A stretch of DNA of 64,000 nt from Chloroflexota bacterium (GTDB lineage: Bacteria; Chloroflexota; Anaerolineae; Aggregatilineales; Phototrophicaceae): NCBI GenBank assembly GCA_020161935.1, contig JAIUNI010000001.1:1364001-1428000 (forward strand), read 5' to 3'. The position numbers and the translations under genes were made by a program. The notes under the pieces are model-generated. The model saw only the letters and a program-made list of their open reading frames with translations. It was not told where the DNA came from and made no database searches. This document shows, piece after piece, positions 59,678-64,000 of the stretch. The stretch's first letter is position 1, and each line of letters opens with the position of its first letter.

Positions 59678-61453
59678 ATGAATGTTTCGCTGAAAATAAT
59701 CTTGTTGGGCTGTGTCATGTTCGCACTCGCGGCCTGCCAGCCCAACACTTCCGACACTTCAAGCATCACCTCCGCACAAGTTCCCACCCTCGATCCGACA
59801 CCCACCGACCCCGGCTTGATCGCGGTACGGGCAACGCCTGATCTGGCGCAGCTCCCACTCCTATCAGCACACCTTCAACGGGTGGAGGCCAACCTCCAAG
59901 AACCGATTCCCATACTGCCGCTTGAGGAGGGGCTGGATAACAACCAGCGGCTTGCACAGTCGATTGCCATACGCGACAGCCAATTCCAGCGCTACATCCG
60001 CGAAAACGGGCAGCCTTTACGGAACGAAATCTTTAGCGTTTCGCCCATTCGCCCCAGCGACATTTCTGAGAAAACGGCCTCCTGCAACACCGACTCGTGC
60101 TACCGTGTCGAAATGTATAACTACGCGCTGAACCTGTATACGGCTGCCGTGATCGACATTCGCAACCAGAAGGTGCTGGACATCGTTGGCTACGACAATA
60201 TGCAGCCAGATATTCCGCAGAGCTTGGTCGATGTCGCCCTCGAAATCGCGGTCAATTCGCCGGAAGTCCGTCAAACATTCGGTTATACACCGGACACAAA
60301 AGACGCGGTGATGGCGAGCACGAAAACCGCGCTGAACGACACCACCTGCGAACGGTCGCGGCATTTGTGCGTTGCCCCAACGTTCGTCGTTGAGGATTAC
60401 GCGCTGTGGGCGATTGTCGATTTGACGGCAGGTACGTTGGTCGGTGTGCGCTGGACATCAGTTGGTAGTACGAACACGATCACCGAAAAATCGCTCGAAA
60501 ACGAATCAATGACCCGCCGCTACTGCCAGCAAAACACGCTGCTTGAGCGCGATGGCTGGCGCTTAGATTATATCCTCACCAGCTCGGATGGCTTACGCAT
60601 ATCGGATGTTCGCTATCAAGATACCGCCATCCTCAGCAGCGCGAAATTGGTCGATTGGCACGTGAGCTACTCGTCGTCGGACGGCTTCGGCTACAGCGAC
60701 GCGGTGGGCTGCCCTGCTTTCAGCCAAGCCGCCGTCATCGCGGTGGAGCCGCCGCAGGTTGAGGACATTACCGAGAACGGCGAGATCGTCGGATTCAGCC
60801 TGACACAAGACTTCTGGAGTGATTTATGGCCGCTGCCCTGCAACTATTACTACGAGCAGCGCTTCGAGTTTTATAAAGATGGGCGCTTCCGTCCGGTGGT
60901 GAGCAGCTTAGGGCGCGGCTGCGGCGATGACGGCACTTACCGTCCGGTCACACGCTTGGTCTTCGCTGAACCGGCAACCTTCAGCGAATGGAACGCTTCC
61001 GGCTGGCAAGCATGGACAACCGAAAATTGGCGTTTAGCCGCCGAGGTGGGCAGTAATGAAAGCGGCGCTTCATTCCGCCTCACATCTGGTAACGGCGGCT
61101 TCGACATCGTTCCGTCGGCAGGTCAATTCAGCGACGGCGGGCGTGGCGATAACCCGTATATTTTCGTCACGCGCCACCATATGGATAAGGACGAGGGCGA
61201 CTCCGATTTGCCAACGATTGGGCCGTGCTGTAATGCGGACTACCAGCAGGGGCCGGAGAAATTTATCGACACGGAGCCAGAATCCATCACCGATGCCCCA
61301 TTGGTGGTGTGGTACGTCCCGCAGCTTGCAAATGATGCCACCGAAGGCACTGAATACTGCTGGGCAAAAACCGTTCTGGAAAATGGCGTGTATATTCCGG
61401 TGAGCTATCCATGTCCCTCCGGCCCGATGTTTGTGCCGTTGAACGCACCGTGA
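59678..61453 (+). CDS. Putative lipoprotein of unknown function
   Basis: From the ATG at 59678 the 591-residue product has a lipoprotein signal: 'LGCVMFALAAC' with lipobox L-A-A-C at residues 17-20. A GTG at 59657 is in frame and would add 7 residues; GGTGAGGA lies between the two possibilities. The mature part starts with a Thr/Pro-rich stretch and shows mixed beta/alpha content with several cysteines ('CNTDSCYRVEMYN', 'DTTCERSRHLCV', 'GPCCNADY'). The C-terminal half resembles copper-amine-oxidase-like beta structure ('VSYSSSDGFGYSDAVGCPAFS'), but I cannot assign a family with confidence. The next gene starts 8 bases downstream, so the two are probably co-expressed. Confidence 0.6.
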   Translation: MNVSLKIILLGCVMFALAACQPNTSDTSSITSAQVPTLDPTPTDPGLIAVRATPDLAQLPLLSAHLQRVEANLQEPIPILPLEEGLDNNQRLAQSIAIRDSQFQRYIRENGQPLRNEIFSVSPIRPSDISEKTASCNTDSCYRVEMYNYALNLYTAAVIDIRNQKVLDIVGYDNMQPDIPQSLVDVALEIAVNSPEVRQTFGYTPDTKDAVMASTKTALNDTTCERSRHLCVAPTFVVEDYALWAIVDLTAGTLVGVRWTSVGSTNTITEKSLENESMTRRYCQQNTLLERDGWRLDYILTSSDGLRISDVRYQDTAILSSAKLVDWHVSYSSSDGFGYSDAVGCPAFSQAAVIAVEPPQVEDITENGEIVGFSLTQDFWSDLWPLPCNYYYEQRFEFYKDGRFRPVVSSLGRGCGDDGTYRPVTRLVFAEPATFSEWNASGWQAWTTENWRLAAEVGSNESGASFRLTSGNGGFDIVPSAGQFSDGGRGDNPYIFVTRHHMDKDEGDSDLPTIGPCCNADYQQGPEKFIDTEPESITDAPLVVWYVPQLANDATEGTEYCWAKTVLENGVYIPVSYPCPSGPMFVPLNAP

Positions 61454-61460
61454 GGCAGCC

Positions 61461-62528
61461 GTGAGCAAACGCACGCGCAAACTGGAACGCGAGAGTAAAC
61501 CAGCATCCGAGTCGAAAGATCCGGTGGTGCATAAACGTGATCTGCCCGCCGAGCCTACCCCAACACATGATTGGAAGCGCACGATCATAGGCATCACAGG
61601 AGTGCTGGTCGTTGGGGTAATCGTTTTCGTTCTCTACAGCCGTTCACAAACACCACCGCTGTTGGAAGAAACCTTCACCTCCGGCAGCGCGCAGTACTGC
61701 GCCACCCGCTCGAAGTTTATTCAATCGCTGGGCTTTACCGGCATCACCGCCTTTGACACCCGCTCCCGCTACGTGAAGGGCGCGGCCTTGCGCGAAGTCG
61801 ACGCGAACGGCAGCATCCTTGACACGCACCAAGACCCCACATGGGACGATGCAGGCTACTTGGGTGCGCTGCAAAATGATGAAAACGGCAATGTTTATCT
61901 GATACCCGTACCCTTCATCAGCGTACTGGAAAACCCGCCGGAAAAAGCAAATACCATCTGGCGGATTGATACCGACACCGGCTTGATGCAGCCCTTCATC
62001 GACCTGCCCCCTGCCGTCCCTATTACCGCGCAAAGTCTGTTCGGGCTGCTCGATCTGGCTTACGACTGCGACACCAAAATGATCTATGCCTCGTCGGTGC
62101 TAGGTTCGACGCAAACCCAGATGGCAGGGCGGATTTATCAGATTGACCCCGCAACCCGCAGCGTGAAAGCTATCCTAGAAGGGATTGATGGATTCGGCCT
62201 CGGCATCTTCAACGATATGCGCGGCAAGCGCCTGTACATCGGCCTCGCCCGTTCGCCGGAGATTTACTCGGTTGGCTTGAGCAACAACGGCGACATGGGG
62301 AACGACTTGCGCTATGAAATGTCGATCACGGACGTATCGGAGGCTTATGTGGATGACCGCGCACGGTCGATTGTATTCCAGAGCCAAACGCAGATGGTGA
62401 TCAAAACGCTCAAGTTTAACTACAACCTTGTCGCACCGTCGGAAACACGTCAAACGATCCTCGTGTATACCTATGACTCCAACGCGGACAACTGGCAGTA
62501 CACCAGTTCGCAAGTCACCAGCGAGTAA
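61461..62528 (+). CDS. Membrane-anchored protein of unknown function, propeller-like
   Basis: The 355-residue product has a charged N-terminus (1-38), one membrane span (about 41-59) and an extracytoplasmic domain. Phrases such as 'NDENGNVYLIPVPFISV', 'TIWRIDTDTGLMQPF', 'DLAYDCDTKMIYASSV' and 'RIYQIDPATRSVKAIL' repeat a blade-like pattern, so a beta-propeller is likely. Two Cys (in 'AQYCATRS' and 'YDCDTK') may pair. It is 8 bases downstream of the lipoprotein and followed by a terminator. No catalytic motif is seen. Confidence 0.6.
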   Translation: MSKRTRKLERESKPASESKDPVVHKRDLPAEPTPTHDWKRTIIGITGVLVVGVIVFVLYSRSQTPPLLEETFTSGSAQYCATRSKFIQSLGFTGITAFDTRSRYVKGAALREVDANGSILDTHQDPTWDDAGYLGALQNDENGNVYLIPVPFISVLENPPEKANTIWRIDTDTGLMQPFIDLPPAVPITAQSLFGLLDLAYDCDTKMIYASSVLGSTQTQMAGRIYQIDPATRSVKAILEGIDGFGLGIFNDMRGKRLYIGLARSPEIYSVGLSNNGDMGNDLRYEMSITDVSEAYVDDRARSIVFQSQTQMVIKTLKFNYNLVAPSETRQTILVYTYDSNADNWQYTSSQVTSE

Positions 62529-62532
62529 ACAA

Positions 62533-62556
62533 AAAGGCGCAAGTGTTTGCGCCTTT
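62533..62556. terminator. Bidirectional terminator between convergent genes
   Basis: AAAGGCGCAA (62533-62542) and TTGCGCCTTT (62547-62556) pair perfectly around GTGT. It lies 4 bases after the stop of the plus-strand gene and 24 bases from the end of the minus-strand GH4 gene, so it can serve both. Confidence 0.8.
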
Positions 62557-62579
62557 AAGGTGCTCAATCCCAAAAACGA

Positions 62580-63875
62580 TTAGTGGTATTCCGGCAGCCA
62601 GCTACCGTGAGCCTCAATCAGGTCATCGACCAGTGACCAAATTTGGTCGAGGCTGAGTTCGGCGGCGGTGTGCGGGTCGAGCATCGCAGCATGGTAAATA
62701 TGCTCGCGCTTTTGGGTAAGCGCGGCTTCCACCACCAGCGACTGCACATTCAAGTTGGTTTGCATCAGCGCGGCTAACTGCGGCGGCAGTGTGCCAATGT
62801 GTGTCGGCTGCAAGCCGCTCTTGTCGACCAGTACCGGCACTTCGACGCAGCAGCCATCCGGCAGGTTGTCGATCAAGCCACGGTTCGGTACGTTACCATA
62901 CACAACACGCGGGATGCCGGTTTCTTGGCTGTGGATAATCAACGAGCCGTATTCCATGCTGCGGTGAACCTCAATCGGTGCGCCACCTTCGAGCGCGGAA
63001 CGCTGCTTTTCCCAATTGGCGATCTGCACTTCGCAGCGGCGAATGTACTCGTCCAGCGGAATGTTAAATTCCTCGATCAAATCAGGACGGTCACGCTTGA
63101 TGAAGTATGGTGTATATTCGCTGAAGTGTTCGCTGCTTTCGGTGACGAAGTAACCCAAACGCTTAAGCATCTCGTAGCGCACGCGGTTCCAATCGGGTTG
63201 GCGGCCGTCTGCCAGCACCTTACGGATTTGCGGGTACAAATCCTCGCCGTTACGTTCGAACTTCAGGTAGAACGCCATGTGGTTAATGCCAGCGGCGACA
63301 TAGTTGATCTCGTCAATCGGGATGCCGATGTCGTCCGCCAACTGCCCTGCCGTCCCCTGTACGCTGTGGCACAAGCCGACCGTCTTGATCGTGCTGGCGC
63401 GGCTGATCGCCCAGCAGTTCATCACCATCGGGTTCACATACTGGAGGAAGGTGACATCCGGGCAAAGTTCTTCCATGTCGCGGCACATATCCAGCAGCAC
63501 GGGAATGGTTCGCAGCCCGCGCATGATACCGCCGATGCCGAGGGTGTCGGCAATCGTCTGGCGCAAACCGTACTTCTTCGGGATTTCAAAGTCCACAACC
63601 GTACCCGGCTTGTACCCCGCTACCTGAATCATGCTGATGGCATAGTCCGCGCCGTCCAGCGCTTCGCGGCGGTTGGTGGTCGCGGTGATGGTCGGGTTAG
63701 CACCAATCGCCTCGGCAACACGGTGGGCGACGACTTCCGACGTTTGCAAACGGGTTTCGTCAATATCGTGCAGCGCAATGTGGCTGTTCGCCAGTTCAGG
63801 GAACGAGAGAATATCGCCCATCAGGTTTTTGGCGAAAACCGTACTCCCTGCCCCAATAAATGTAATCTTCGGCAT
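62580..63875 (-). CDS. GH4-family alpha-glycosidase (alpha-galactosidase/alpha-glucosidase type)
   Basis: The 431-residue product has the NAD-binding start 'ITFIGAGSTVFAKNLMGDIL', 'NPM' (148-150), the metal-binding 'GLCHSVQG' (Cys169-His170) and 'AGINH' (His199). This set defines GH4 enzymes, which cleave glycosides by an NAD+/Mn2+-dependent oxidation-elimination route in the cytoplasm. The 'CHSVQ' version is found in the MelA/AglA branch that acts on alpha-galactosides or alpha-glucosides. The gene starts 125 bases from the window edge, so its operon partners may lie outside. Exact sugar unknown. Confidence 0.92.
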   Translation of the reverse strand: MPKITFIGAGSTVFAKNLMGDILSFPELANSHIALHDIDETRLQTSEVVAHRVAEAIGANPTITATTNRREALDGADYAISMIQVAGYKPGTVVDFEIPKKYGLRQTIADTLGIGGIMRGLRTIPVLLDMCRDMEELCPDVTFLQYVNPMVMNCWAISRASTIKTVGLCHSVQGTAGQLADDIGIPIDEINYVAAGINHMAFYLKFERNGEDLYPQIRKVLADGRQPDWNRVRYEMLKRLGYFVTESSEHFSEYTPYFIKRDRPDLIEEFNIPLDEYIRRCEVQIANWEKQRSALEGGAPIEVHRSMEYGSLIIHSQETGIPRVVYGNVPNRGLIDNLPDGCCVEVPVLVDKSGLQPTHIGTLPPQLAALMQTNLNVQSLVVEAALTQKREHIYHAAMLDPHTAAELSLDQIWSLVDDLIEAHGSWLPEYH

Positions 63876-64000
63876 TTTAGCTTAAACCCTTTCTAAGGTA
63901 TGTAAAACAATGAAGTGCATCCAAACGGGAACAACAAATTCGTGTCGGCTCAATAATGAGTTCATCTCCATACTATCGCGTATTCGAAATACACACTAAG

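Overview
The window reads as an ordinary chromosomal stretch of a free-living bacterium, most likely a member of the Chloroflexota (Anaerolineae-like). This is an inference from protein style: mreBCD-mrdA-minCDE-rodA in one run, Thr/Pro-rich linkers on secreted proteins, FecCD-type siderophore uptake with no TonB receptor, and intergenic DNA loaded with short palindromic repeats. Base composition looks moderate and even. There is no phage, complete insertion sequence, CRISPR array or rRNA operon. The only mobile-element trace is the relic of a serine recombinase next to tRNA-Gln.

Layout. 1-3.6 kb: end of a polysaccharide/envelope cluster (flippase C-terminus, GT39-like membrane transferase, OsmC, GT4). 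3.6-12.2 kb, minus strand: methyltransferase, phosphomannomutase/phosphoglucomutase, an unknown protein, a membrane-anchored esterase, an aberrant Clp/Hsp100 ATPase and a second GT39-like membrane protein carrying an in-frame repeat insertion. 12.4-14.7 kb: secreted esterase-CapA fusion. 14.7-15.7 kb: a gene-free, repeat-dense kilobase that also holds an orphan promoter-terminator cassette (candidate small RNA). 15.7-19.7 kb, minus strand: secreted NagZ-like GH3, orphan OmpR-type regulator, tilS. 19.9-30.8 kb, plus strand: a cell-shape and division-site run (mreB, mreC, mreD, PBP2, an unknown membrane protein, minC, minD, minE, rodA) followed by gltX and tRNA-Gln.

31.4-42.3 kb: a two-component-controlled export locus. 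A secreted beta-propeller-like protein faces a minus-strand operon of two HlyD/MacA adaptors, a MacB/LolD-type ATPase, two MacB-type permeases, an SH3 membrane protein, a response regulator and a histidine kinase. Three 11-bp-spaced direct repeats lie upstream of the operon. 42.5-47.4 kb: HtrA-like protease, then MoxR-DUF58-VWA-VWA (Bat-like). 47.5-50.3 kb: phosphotriesterase-family hydrolase and a divergent GAF-kinase/NarL-regulator pair.

51.0-53.2 kb: a Tat-exported two-domain multicopper oxidase divergent from a membrane-anchored diheme cytochrome c; the shared intergenic region holds a palindrome. 53.5-59.6 kb: an iron-siderophore operon (binding protein, a flavodoxin fused to an unknown N-terminal domain, two FecCD permeases, ATPase, and an Apd1/sucrase-ferredoxin-like protein with the C-x8-C ... 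H-x3-H pattern of bis-histidinyl [2Fe-2S] proteins). 59.7-63.9 kb: two secreted or anchored proteins of unknown function and a GH4 glycosidase.

Most notable: the siderophore operon that encodes its own flavodoxin fusion and non-Rieske [2Fe-2S] protein; the Clp ATPase with a dead first ATPase ring; the diheme cytochrome whose second heme appears to have lost its axial Met; and several families of covarying hairpin repeats, one of them inserted in frame in a gene.
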